The notes: a model not told the origin generated them from the letters alone. A stretch of DNA of 6,725 nt from COE1 sp964387365 (GCA_964387365.1 CAYLWP010000150.1:1-6725), one strand, 5' to 3'; numbered from the stretch's first letter, positions 1 through 6,655 are shown. Translations and numbers: made by a program.

Positions 1-3000
1 GTAATGCCTTTTCAAACTGCTTTAACAATACACGCTCGTCCAGTGTTTTTTCCAGCTCGAAGTCATATACCTGCTTAGGATCAAAGACTGCTTTTTCCTT
101 CTGATACGGATTATTCAGAATCTGGCTTAAATCAAGTCTGGTTGTTCCTTCAGGAATATTTTCCTTAACCTTTAACAGATCCGTTCTTCCGACAAGCTCA
201 TCTACACTTCTGACACCAAGAGCAGCCATATATTCACGAAACTCCTGGGCAATAAACTTCATAAAGTTCATTACATACTCCGGCTTACCCTTGAAGTTCT
301 TACGAAGCTCAGGGTTCTGTGTTGCTACACCTACCGGGCAGGTATCGAGGTTACATACACGCATCATAACACAGCCCATAGTTACCAACGGAGCAGTTGC
401 AAAGCCGAACTCCTCTGCACCAAGAAGCGCTGCAATGGCAACATCTCTTCCGCTCATCAGCTTACCGTCTGTTTCGATACGAACCTTATTACGAAGTCCG
501 TTCTGAATCAAGGTTGTATGTGTCTCAGCAAGACCAAGCTCCCATGGAAGACCTGCATTGTGAATAGAGCTTCTTGGAGCCGCACCTGTACCTCCGTCGT
601 AACCGGAAATCAGGATAACCTGTGCACCGGCCTTAGCTACACCGGCTGCGACAGTACCAACGCCTGCCTCAGATACCAGCTTAACACTGATTCTTGCTGC
701 TGTATTGGAATTCTTTAAGTCATAAATCAACTGCGCCAAATCTTCGATAGAGTAAATATCGTGATGAGGTGGTGGTGAAATTAAGCCTACACCAGGGGTT
801 GAATGTCTTGTCTTGGCAACCCAAGGATATACCTTTCCTGATGGTAAGTGTCCACCTTCACCCGGCTTTGCACCTTGTGCCAGCTTAATCTGAATCTCTT
901 CTGCGCTGACAAGGTATCTGCTGGTTACACCAAATCGACCACTTGCTACCTGCTTGATAGCGGAACAACGGTTAATTCCGTCCGGTCCGACAACCATTCT
1001 CTCAAGGTCCTCACCACCTTCACCGCTGTTTGACTTACCATGTAACATATTCATGGCAATCGCAAGTGTCTCATGCGCTTCCTTGGAAATAGAACCGTAG
1101 GACATAGCACCTGTCTTAAATCTGGTAACAATGCTTTCTACACTTTCTACCTCTTCAATCGGAACACCCTTCTTAGGATAGTTAAAGTCCATCAGACCTC
1201 TCAGGTTCTTGATGCTTGTCTCATCATTTACCATCGCGGTATACTGCTTGAACATGTTGTAATCGCCAAGTCTTGTAGACTGCTGTAACATATGGATGGT
1301 TGCAGGATTGTATAAATGCTCTTCTGCACCACTTCTTGCCTTATGCTGTCCCGGATTGTCAAGGGTCAGGTCGGTTGCCAGTCCCAGTGGATCAAAGGCA
1401 AGCGAATGTAAATCATCTACCTGTTTTTCAATATCCTTTAATGTAACACCGCCAACACGACATACAGTATTGGTGAAGTACTTGTTGATTACGTCATAAT
1501 CAATTCCGATTGCTTCGAAAATCTGCGAGCCCATATAGGACTGAATGGTTGAAATACCCATTTTGGAAGCAATCTTAACGATACCATGAAGAATTGCATC
1601 GTTATAATCATCTACTGCTGCATGATAATCCTTTTCAAGCATGCCATTGTCAATCAGCTCTTTGATAGACTCCTGTGCAAGATATGGGTTAATTGCACTT
1701 GCACCATATCCAAGTAAGGTTGCAAAGTCATGAACTTCTCTTGGCTCGGCAGACTCTAAGATTAACGCTACGCTTGTTCTCTTCTTGGTACGAACTAAAT
1801 GCTTCTGAATTGCAGATACTGCAAGCAGGGAAGGAATAGCTACATGGTTCTCGTCTACTCCTCGGTCAGACAGAATGAGGATATTGGCACCATCACGATA
1901 CTCTCTGTCTACCTCTAAGTACAATCTGTCGATTGCCTTTTCAAGACTGGTATTCTTATAATAGGTAATCGGAATCTCAACAGTCTTGAAGCCTTCCTTC
2001 TTCATATTTTTAATCTTTAATAAATCCGTTGTTGTAAGAATCGGATTATTAACCTTTAACAGGTGGCAGTTCTTTTCACTGTCCTCCAGAATGTTGCCTT
2101 CTTTTCCAATATATACGCTGGTAGAAGTAACGACTTCCTCACGAATCGCATCAATAGGCGGGTTGGTAACCTGCGCAAACAGCTGCTTGAAGGAATGTGA
2201 TAACTGATGATGACTCTTGGAAAGAGCCGGGATTGCAGTATCAATACCCATTGCAGAAATTGCCTCGGAACCATTCAGTGCCATCGGAAGAATGCTTGTC
2301 TTAAGCTCTTCGTAGGTATAACCAAATGCCTTCTGCATTCTCTGACGTTCCTCATAAGTAAACTCAGGTACTCTTACATTAGGAATCTTAAGCTCATGCA
2401 GAGTAATCAGGTTAGAATCCAGCCACTCACCGTACGGACGACGCTTTGCATACTTTTCCTTTAAGGTGTCATCATCAATAACCTCACCCTTAACGGTATC
2501 AACAAGAAGCATCTTACCCGGACGAAGTCTGTCCTTTTTCACAATCTTAGTCGGCTCAATCGGTAATACGCCAACTTCCGAAGAAAGGATTAACTGGTCA
2601 TCGGAGGTTATATAATAACGGGAAGGACGAAGTCCGTTACGGTCAAGTACCGCACCCATAACATCACCATCTGAGAAAAGAATGGAAGCAGGACCATCCC
2701 ATGGCTCCATCATTGTTGCATAATACTGATAGAAGTCCTTCTTGCTCTGTGACATGGTCTTATTATTTGCCCATGGTTCAGGAATGGTAATCATAACCGC
2801 AAGAGGAAGATCCATACCGCTCATAACAAGGAATTCCAATGTATTGTCAAGCATTGCTGAGTCGGAACCTGATGCACTGACAACAGGAAGTACCTTATAA
2901 AATTCACCCTTTAAATGCTCTGACTCCATCTTTTCTTCACGAGCTATCATTCTATCAACATTACCACGGATGGTATTAATCTCTCCGTTATGTACGATAA

Positions 3001-3733
3001 AACGATTCGGATGTGCTCTCTCCCAGCTCGGATTGGTATTGGTAGAGAAACGGGAATGAACCATGGCAATCGCTGACTTGTAATCTTCACTCTGTAAATC
3101 CTGGAAGAAGGTTCTCAGCTGCTTTACAAGGAACATACCTTTATAAACGATAGTTCTGCTGCTAAGTGATACGACATAAGTATTGTCAGAACTCTGCTCG
3201 AATACACGTCTTGCAATGAAAAGCTTTCTGTCGAAATCAAGTCCCTTTGCAACATCCTTCGGCTTCTTAATGAATGCCTGCATAATGTATGGCATACACT
3301 CAACTGCCTTATGACCCAATACGGAAGGTACACACGGAACCTCTCTCCAGCCAAGGAATTCTAAGCCTTCCTTTTCAACGATAATCTCAAACATCTTTCT
3401 TGCCTGATTTCTCTTTAACTCATCCTGCGGAAAGAAGAACATACCAATACCATATTCGCGTTCTTCTCCCAGCTCAATGCCAAGCGGCTTTGTTACGTTA
3501 ACAAAGAATTCATGGCAAATCTGTACAAGAATACCTACACCGTCACCGGTCTTACCTTCTGCGTCCTTACCGGCTCTATGCTCCAGATTTTCTACAATCT
3601 TAAGTGCATTTTCCACTGTCTCGCGGTTCTTGGTACCTTTGATGTTAACAACTGCACCGATACCGCAGTTGTCATGTTCAAATTCCGCTCTGTGAAGTGG
3701 TGCCTCCGGAACATTCATTTTTGCATCAAACAT
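1..3733 (-). CDS. gltB: Glutamate synthase (GOGAT) large/alpha subunit, 3' end cut by the window edge
   Basis: GltB makes two glutamates from glutamine and 2-oxoglutarate in the cytoplasm, the second half of the GS-GOGAT ammonia assimilation route. I read 1244 codons without a stop; the family is about 1500 residues. A 22-residue propeptide precedes Cys23 in HDNCGIG, the class II amidotransferase nucleophile. His248-Asn249-Gly250-Glu251 is the oxyanion-hole region. The amidotransferase domain spans about 23-430, a central domain about 480-760, and the FMN/synthase domain about 810-1185. The latter holds GEGGED (904-909) and the 3Fe-4S cysteines 1121, 1127 and 1132 (C-x5-C-x4-C, ending CPVGVATQ). 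The C-terminal GXGXG beta-helix domain is missing because the window ends. Only 14 residues separate GGED from SAIKQVASGRFG, so the ferredoxin loop is absent; this points to an NAD(P)H enzyme needing GltD. The start at 3733 is supported by AGGAGA (3741-3746), 7 bases upstream. Confidence 0.97.
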   Translation of the reverse strand, partial: MFDAKMNVPEAPLHRAEFEHDNCGIGAVVNIKGTKNRETVENALKIVENLEHRAGKDAEGKTGDGVGILVQICHEFFVNVTKPLGIELGEEREYGIGMFFFPQDELKRNQARKMFEIIVEKEGLEFLGWREVPCVPSVLGHKAVECMPYIMQAFIKKPKDVAKGLDFDRKLFIARRVFEQSSDNTYVVSLSSRTIVYKGMFLVKQLRTFFQDLQSEDYKSAIAMVHSRFSTNTNPSWERAHPNRFIVHNGEINTIRGNVDRMIAREEKMESEHLKGEFYKVLPVVSASGSDSAMLDNTLEFLVMSGMDLPLAVMITIPEPWANNKTMSQSKKDFYQYYATMMEPWDGPASILFSDGDVMGAVLDRNGLRPSRYYITSDDQLILSSEVGVLPIEPTKIVKKDRLRPGKMLLVDTVKGEVIDDDTLKEKYAKRRPYGEWLDSNLITLHELKIPNVRVPEFTYEERQRMQKAFGYTYEELKTSILPMALNGSEAISAMGIDTAIPALSKSHHQLSHSFKQLFAQVTNPPIDAIREEVVTSTSVYIGKEGNILEDSEKNCHLLKVNNPILTTTDLLKIKNMKKEGFKTVEIPITYYKNTSLEKAIDRLYLEVDREYRDGANILILSDRGVDENHVAIPSLLAVSAIQKHLVRTKKRTSVALILESAEPREVHDFATLLGYGASAINPYLAQESIKELIDNGMLEKDYHAAVDDYNDAILHGIVKIASKMGISTIQSYMGSQIFEAIGIDYDVINKYFTNTVCRVGGVTLKDIEKQVDDLHSLAFDPLGLATDLTLDNPGQHKARSGAEEHLYNPATIHMLQQSTRLGDYNMFKQYTAMVNDETSIKNLRGLMDFNYPKKGVPIEEVESVESIVTRFKTGAMSYGSISKEAHETLAIAMNMLHGKSNSGEGGEDLERMVVGPDGINRCSAIKQVASGRFGVTSRYLVSAEEIQIKLAQGAKPGEGGHLPSGKVYPWVAKTRHSTPGVGLISPPPHHDIYSIEDLAQLIYDLKNSNTAARISVKLVSEAGVGTVAAGVAKAGAQVILISGYDGGTGAAPRSSIHNAGLPWELGLAETHTTLIQNGLRNKVRIETDGKLMSGRDVAIAALLGAEEFGFATAPLVTMGCVMMRVCNLDTCPVGVATQNPELRKNFKGKPEYVMNFMKFIAQEFREYMAALGVRSVDELVGRTDLLKVKENIPEGTTRLDLSQILNNPYQKEKAVFDPKQVYDFELEKTLDERVLLKQFEKAL

Positions 3734-3791
3734 CTTTCTTTCTCCTATCTATACATTTTTGCTTTAGCTGCTAACTCGTAGTTTGTCCTTT

Positions 3792-3820
3792 AATATACAC
3801 CTAAATAATTTAAATGTAAA
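3792..3820 (-). promoter_or_regulatory. Promoter P2 of gltB, downstream of the leader terminator
   Basis: Read on the minus strand there is TTTACA (3815-3820), a 17-base spacer and TATATT (3792-3797), each one mismatch from the SigA consensus. The expected start is near 3785, giving a 5' UTR of about 50 bases with AGGAGA close to the ATG. This promoter lies after the terminator, so it would feed gltB without passing through it. The region is AT-rich, so a chance match is possible. Confidence 0.55.
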
Positions 3821-3824
3821 ATCG

Positions 3825-3856
3825 GTTAGTTAGCTCTAATTGACAGATTGTTAGTT
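3825..3856. repeat. Pair of GTTAGTT direct repeats upstream of P2
   Basis: GTTAGTT occurs at 3825-3831 and 3850-3856 (plus-strand reading), 25 bases apart start to start, immediately upstream of the -35 box of P2. A two-copy site next to a -35 box could bind an activator or repressor. Seven-base repeats in AT-rich DNA can also arise by chance, so this is a weak call. Confidence 0.25.
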
Positions 3857-3873
3857 TATTCAACCCCTCTGAG

Positions 3874-3891
3874 TATTATTGTCAGATAATA
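3874..3891 (-). other. Perfect 6-bp hairpin with hexanucleotide loop in the gltB leader
   Basis: TATTAT (3874-3879) and ATAATA (3886-3891) are perfect reverse complements around a six-base centre, CTGACA on the minus strand. It begins six bases after the T-run of the leader terminator. The stem is all A-T and weak on its own. It could be a protein-binding palindrome or a small RNA hairpin. The loop does not fit the A-at-1, G-at-4 rule of ANTAR target loops. Confidence 0.3.
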
Positions 3892-3896
3892 GACGC

Positions 3897-3944
3897 AAAA
3901 AAAGCAACCAAAATACGCTATAGTAAACCGCCTTTGGTTGCTTT
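3897..3944 (-). terminator. Intrinsic terminator in the gltB leader (possible attenuator)
   Basis: On the minus strand AAAGCAACCAAA (3944-3933) pairs perfectly over 12 bp with TTTGGTTGCTTT (3912-3901) around a 20-base loop, and a T-run continues to 3897. On the plus strand only three Ts follow the stem, so the terminator points along gltB. It starts about 16 bases after the expected P1 start site, so P1 transcripts would be about 60-65 nt if terminated. It may also stop read-through from the four-gene group ending at 4104, since no other terminator lies between. An alternative hairpin inside it, AACC-AAAGGC-GGTT, uses part of the 5' arm and would compete with the terminator. Confidence 0.85.
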
Positions 3945-3967
3945 GTACGTTATGTTGAATTTTTTAG

Positions 3968-3996
3968 ATTATAAAAAAAATTTTTTCATTTGTAAA
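3968..3996 (-). promoter_or_regulatory. Promoter P1, strong SigA type, ahead of the leader terminator
   Basis: On the minus strand TTTACA (3991-3996), a 17-base spacer and a perfect TATAAT (3968-3973) form a near-consensus vegetative promoter. The expected start is near 3960. A-tract and T-tract DNA runs upstream and through the spacer, and may act as an UP-like element. It is the best-matching promoter of this intergenic region and lies upstream of the terminator, so its output should depend on antitermination or be a short RNA. Confidence 0.75.
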
Positions 3997-4002
3997 GGGT
4001 TT

Positions 4003-4030
4003 TTTTGAAAAATTTCTACTTTTGAAAAAT
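4003..4030. repeat. 11-bp perfect direct repeat upstream of P1
   Basis: TTTTGAAAAAT occurs at 4003-4013 and again at 4020-4030 (plus-strand reading), a period of 17 bp. The proximal copy ends seven bases upstream of the -35 box of P1. Each copy is itself nearly palindromic (TTTT-G-AAAA). It may be a two-site operator or a phased A-tract UP element. The repeat is exact, but simple composition makes chance more likely than for a mixed sequence. Confidence 0.5.
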
Positions 4031-4120
4031 CATATGACTTAAATATCCATTACCGGTAATTCCTGTAACAAGAATCGGCGCATTATCAGGCATTGCCTCT
4101 TTGTTACTTAGAACTTCCAT
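4016..4120 (-). CDS. Possible small ORF, 34 codons (25 from an internal ATG), unknown
   Basis: An open frame runs from ATG at 4118-4120 to TAG at 4016-4018, overlapping the last 17 bases of the CPBP gene in another frame. A second ATG at 4091-4093 gives a 25-residue form starting MPDNAPILVTGITG and ending MIFQK. GAGG lies only two bases before that ATG, too close for a good ribosome binding site; the upstream ATG has none. The sequence reads like ordinary protein rather than noise, and part of it (ILVTGITGNGYL) loosely recalls a nucleotide-binding N-terminus. It could be a small peptide, a remnant of a decayed gene, or chance. I do not recognise it, and no cysteine or signal peptide suggests a secreted peptide. 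Confidence 0.25.
   Translation of the reverse strand: MEVLSNKEAMPDNAPILVTGITGNGYLSHMIFQK
4049..4060. repeat. Perfect 12-bp palindrome ATTACCGGTAAT
   Basis: ATTACCGGTAAT is fully self-complementary, with no spacer. It sits inside the possible small ORF, about 53 bases upstream of the -35 box of P1. Perfect 12-bp palindromes are typical of dimeric repressor sites, and the position suits an upstream operator. It does not match the GlnR/TnrA pattern TGTNAN7TNACA. Confidence 0.35.
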
Positions 4121-4958
4121 GCAAATAATACACCAACACCACCGTTATCACTGTAAATACACCACACATAACCCAGCTTGCAATTTCAACTTCAATAAAA
4201 GACAGCACAAATACAAACACATTTGCCGACATATGCAATAATAACGGCGCCGCAAAGGTTTTCACCCACTCATAGACAAGGGCCATCAGCACACCCATAC
4301 AGGTTCCGTATAGGAACTGTGGTAAATTGGCATGAAAACCGCCAAAAAGCAGAGATGTCACAACAATACAGGGAGCAGCTCCGAAAAATCTCTTCATGCG
4401 GTTATAGGTAATGCCTCTGAATATGATTTCTTCGGTAACAGGCGAAATTAGGCCGTATAAAACCAATCCCAGCCATAATGGAACGGAATACTGCATTGCC
4501 TCGATACTCTCATACTTTTCTGATTGCACAGATAACAGCTCGATTATAATATTAAAAGCCAGCGCAGAGGTACTACCGAGCAGTACCACTGCTGCCAGTT
4601 GTAATTTTTTCCCGCGGTTGTACGCTATCCCGTTTTTTATCCAATTAGTAAGTTGTTTTAACACACCACTGTCAATATCAATCTCACCGCTGACTGCAAC
4701 CTCCGTCAAAAAGTCCTTTAGCACAAAAGCCACTCCGATTAACGCTGCGATACCATTGATTGTCGTACTTAACAGCTGACTATGGTTCTCCACCCATACA
4801 TCCAGCCCGGAAATCGGTAGGGACGGCAATAGCAGTGCCAACCCGAAAATAGCAAAGGATTTCACAAAAGTGTACAAGATAAATGGCTGAACAATATACC
4901 ATACCTTTTCAAGTACCCTTGTCCGTTTATGTTGTAACTTAGTCATCTTATTAACCAT
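4104..4958 (-). CDS. CPBP-family intramembrane protease (CAAX protease/bacteriocin-processing type)
   Basis: This 284-residue protein should be a polytopic membrane protease of the CPBP (Abi, Rce1-like) family. The family motifs are all present: Glu176-Glu177 with Arg181 (EEIIFR), Phe205-x3-His209 (FGGFH) and His242-x3-Asn246 (HMSAN). Hydrophobic segments lie at about 28-47, 62-82, 118-142, 157-175, 195-232 (two segments around motif 2), 236-255 and 257-278, so about eight spans. Members cleave prenylated proteins, process peptides or give bacteriocin immunity; the substrate here is unknown. The gene starts 39 bases after the HAD gene, so co-transcription is likely. A GGAAAGG stretch lies very close to the first ATG; Met5 is an alternative start. 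No terminator follows before the gltB leader. Confidence 0.9.
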   Translation of the reverse strand: MVNKMTKLQHKRTRVLEKVWYIVQPFILYTFVKSFAIFGLALLLPSLPISGLDVWVENHSQLLSTTINGIAALIGVAFVLKDFLTEVAVSGEIDIDSGVLKQLTNWIKNGIAYNRGKKLQLAAVVLLGSTSALAFNIIIELLSVQSEKYESIEAMQYSVPLWLGLVLYGLISPVTEEIIFRGITYNRMKRFFGAAPCIVVTSLLFGGFHANLPQFLYGTCMGVLMALVYEWVKTFAAPLLLHMSANVFVFVLSFIEVEIASWVMCGVFTVITVVLVYYLHGSSK

Positions 4959-4997
4959 GCCTTTCCAAAATTCTGCAAATATGCGTCAAAGCTCCGT

Positions 4998-5660
4998 TTA
5001 CGTTTCCTGCACACCACCGTCTAACAGTAGCTGCTGTAATTCTTCCACGGTGTCTACAATATAGTCAGCACCAGCCTCCTGCAGCTCCCGCTCCTGTGCA
5101 TAGCCAAAGGACACGCCAACACTCACAAGACCGAATGCCTTTGCACCCTCGATATCAAACTTTCTGTCGCCGACCATCGCTGTTTTTTCTTTTTCGCATG
5201 CTAATTGACGAAGTGCTTCCTCCACAACCTCTTCTTTTTTGGTCCTGGTTCCGTCAAGATTACTTCCTACCACTGCATCAAAGTATTGTGTGATTGCAAA
5301 ATGATCAAGGATTCTCTCCACTAAAACAGTCGGCTTACTTGATGCTATTGATATCTTGCAGCCCGCTTCCTTCAAGGCTTTAAGCATTTCTGCAATTCCC
5401 GGATAAATCGTATTCTCAAAGATTCCGATGGGATTAAAACGCTCGCGGTATTTTTGCACAAGCTGCATTGCATTTTCCCTGTCAAAGCCATAAAAATCCA
5501 TAAAGCTCTCATGCAATGGCGGTCCTATAAAGCACTCCAGCTTATCCAAATCCGGCTCATCAATTCCCACACTTGCAAGTGCATACTGCACACATGTGGT
5601 AATACCCACTTTCGGGTCAGTTAGCGTTCCGTCAAGGTCAAATAAAATATACTCGAACAT
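4998..5660 (-). CDS. HAD-superfamily phosphatase, Gph/PGP-like
   Basis: This 220-residue cytoplasmic protein has all four HAD motifs. Motif I is FDLDGTLTD, with nucleophile Asp8 and general acid Asp10. Motif II is Ser107 in IASSKP. Motif III is a lysine at 141-142 (RTKKEE). Motif IV is GDRKFD, with Asp165 and Asp169 for magnesium. The helical stretch at about 15-85 between motifs I and II is the C1 cap of the Gph-like subfamily, and full length is normal for it. Such enzymes hydrolyse small phosphate esters (phosphoglycolate, pyrophosphate, nucleotides or sugar phosphates); sequence alone does not settle the substrate, so I give no gene name. The ribosome binding site is GAGGG, about 8 bases from the ATG. 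It starts 24 bases after the DUF3021 gene, which suggests an operon, though a functional link to the regulator pair is not evident. Confidence 0.92.
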   Translation of the reverse strand: MFEYILFDLDGTLTDPKVGITTCVQYALASVGIDEPDLDKLECFIGPPLHESFMDFYGFDRENAMQLVQKYRERFNPIGIFENTIYPGIAEMLKALKEAGCKISIASSKPTVLVERILDHFAITQYFDAVVGSNLDGTRTKKEEVVEEALRQLACEKEKTAMVGDRKFDIEGAKAFGLVSVGVSFGYAQERELQEAGADYIVDTVEELQQLLLDGGVQET

Positions 5661-5684
5661 AGTTTTATCCCTCTTCCAAAATAA

Positions 5685-6140
5685 CTACTCTTTCTCATTC
5701 TGCTCTATATTCTTTTCCTGATATATTTCTTTGATTCGTTCGTCTATTTTTTTTGTTTCCTGTTTATAATGCCATGAAAAACAAAACCACAAGAAAAATG
5801 CAGTGAAAACCTCTATTAATATCACTTTAACACATTCCCATGAATTGTTTTGTCGCGGAATCCATCCTGCCACATACCCCACAATAATAAACACAGTACA
5901 GCCAACTCCCATATGTATCAATACTTTTATTGCATAAGGTATACTCTCCTTTTCATAAATTACCCCTGGTAACGCAAAGCCTATTCCTACTATAATTGCA
6001 CCAATAAGCATTTTTGTATAAGAACCATCTTCAAATATAAGTGCTTCTTCACTATGAACATCATATATTGCTATAAAAATTGAAAAAAAAGACAATGCCG
6101 CACTTATACCCCTAACTAGAAATCCAAACATTTTTTTCAT
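5685..6140 (-). CDS. DUF3021 four-helix membrane protein, partner of the LytTR regulator
   Basis: This 151-residue protein has four hydrophobic segments at about 5-26, 43-61, 68-91 and 104-124, then a charged, lysine- and glutamate-rich tail (about 125-151) that is probably cytoplasmic. The length, helix pattern and motif IGFALPG in the second helix fit the DUF3021 family, whose genes are commonly paired with stand-alone LytTR regulators. In LytTR regulatory systems the membrane protein is thought to hold back or tune the regulator; that role here is by analogy. It follows the LytTR gene by 16 bases, with its ribosome binding site fused to that gene's stop codon. Sampled DNA is about 28% GC, lower than gltB. 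No catalytic motif is visible. The stimulus is unknown. Confidence 0.85.
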   Translation of the reverse strand: MKKMFGFLVRGISAALSFFSIFIAIYDVHSEEALIFEDGSYTKMLIGAIIVGIGFALPGVIYEKESIPYAIKVLIHMGVGCTVFIIVGYVAGWIPRQNNSWECVKVILIEVFTAFFLWFCFSWHYKQETKKIDERIKEIYQEKNIEQNEKE

Positions 6141-6153
6141 ATCAATAATCTGA

Positions 6154-6159
6154 CTCCTA
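6154..6159 (-). promoter_or_regulatory. Stop codon and ribosome binding site overlap (LytTR/DUF3021 coupling)
   Basis: On the minus strand TAGGAG joins the LytTR stop codon TAG with the AGGAG ribosome binding site of the next gene. The site lies 13 bases from the DUF3021 ATG, longer than usual. A ribosome finishing the regulator sits on this site, so translation of the two proteins is probably coupled and their ratio fixed. Confidence 0.6.
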
Positions 6160-6591
6160 TAAACCCAAATATTTCTTAAATTCTGGTAAATACTTTCTTG
6201 AAACGTAATCTTTACATCCGTTTTTCATGACCAAACACATTACTCCTCCAAAAGACGCTTCTGCACTAATGATATAGTCCAAATTAACTATCGTGGTCTT
6301 TGATATTTTCATAAAGCTTCCCTTTAACATTTTTTCTAACTCAAGCAATCGCTTTTTACTTACATATTTGCGTTCCTTACAATATATTACAGCTTTATTA
6401 TTTTCCACTCGAATCATATAAATATCTTTTGCTCGTAAAACAATTGTCTTTTCTTCATCAACTGCTGTTATGACTCCATTAACATTCCCGATAACATCTA
6501 CAACTTGTAGCACTTCTTCATCAATTTGATTCGTATAAATTACCGCATAAGTCTTTACTGCTTCTTCCAAAACCTTAATTTCTACATGCAT
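6157..6591 (-). CDS. Stand-alone LytTR-domain transcriptional regulator
   Basis: This 144-residue protein is a DNA-binding regulator with no receiver domain. The N-terminal part (about 1-45) is typical of short LytTR proteins. The LytTR domain covers about 46-143, with the signatures FMKISKTTIVNLDYI (93-107) and SRKYLPEFKKYL (131-142) near the end. LytTR proteins bind paired direct repeats upstream of target promoters, often their own. The downstream DUF3021 gene makes this a likely LytTR regulatory system. The start is supported by AAGAGGAAAG, about 8 bases upstream, and a near-consensus promoter. The gene is about 30% GC in sampled lines against about 45% in gltB, so transfer is possible. 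The targets are unknown, but the HAD and CPBP genes downstream are candidates. Confidence 0.92.
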   Translation of the reverse strand: MHVEIKVLEEAVKTYAVIYTNQIDEEVLQVVDVIGNVNGVITAVDEEKTIVLRAKDIYMIRVENNKAVIYCKERKYVSKKRLLELEKMLKGSFMKISKTTIVNLDYIISAEASFGGVMCLVMKNGCKDYVSRKYLPEFKKYLGL

Positions 6592-6626
6592 TATTCAACT
6601 TTCCTCTTTATTTTATCAATGTTTTA

Positions 6627-6655
6627 AGTATAAATCGCTTATTACATTTTTTCAA
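6627..6655 (-). promoter_or_regulatory. SigA-type promoter of the LytTR-DUF3021-HAD-CPBP group
   Basis: On the minus strand TTGAAA (6650-6655), a 17-base spacer and TATACT (6627-6632) match the vegetative consensus closely. The expected start is near 6620, leaving a leader of about 29 bases with the ribosome binding site in it. No hairpin or terminator lies between promoter and ATG. It is the only clear promoter I see for the four genes downstream. Confidence 0.75.

Larger units (their letters stand above)
3734..3960 (-). promoter_or_regulatory. Long 5' leader of gltB with an internal terminator
   Basis: This is the stretch between the expected P1 start site (about 3960) and the gltB start codon, roughly 227 bases. 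In order of transcription it holds the intrinsic terminator (3944-3897), an AT-rich hairpin (3891-3874), two copies of GTTAGTT (plus-strand reading), promoter P2 (3820-3792) and the gltB ribosome binding site. I found no leader peptide with a ribosome binding site, no T-box pattern and no riboswitch class I can name. A terminator placed this early after a promoter is the usual layout of an attenuator. In clostridia, nitrogen genes are known targets of RNA-binding ANTAR antiterminators, but whether that applies here is inference. Confidence 0.6.

Noticed and set aside
3753..3764. Four-codon ATG-to-TAG frame ending at the gltB ribosome binding site
   Set aside because: No ribosome binding site of its own and far too short to judge; probably chance.
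291..3781. Many plus-strand frames of 60-90 codons and two minus-strand ones
   Set aside because: All lie within or antisense to the continuous gltB frame and have cysteine- and serine-rich shadow composition.
3830..3865. TTGAAT-17-ATTAGA as a third gltB promoter
   Set aside because: The -10 box is a poor match to TATAAT, unlike P1 and P2.
3734..3960. T-box or glutamine riboswitch in the gltB leader
   Set aside because: No T-box specifier or antiterminator bulge motif is visible, and no riboswitch core I can recognise.
4088..4098. AGGCATTGCCT as a terminator of the CPBP gene
   Set aside because: The stem is only 5 bp with almost no loop and no T-run follows.
4411..4779. 122-codon plus-strand open frame
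   Set aside because: It is antisense to the CPBP protease gene, has no ribosome binding site and no family-like sequence; the minus-strand protein has intact motifs.
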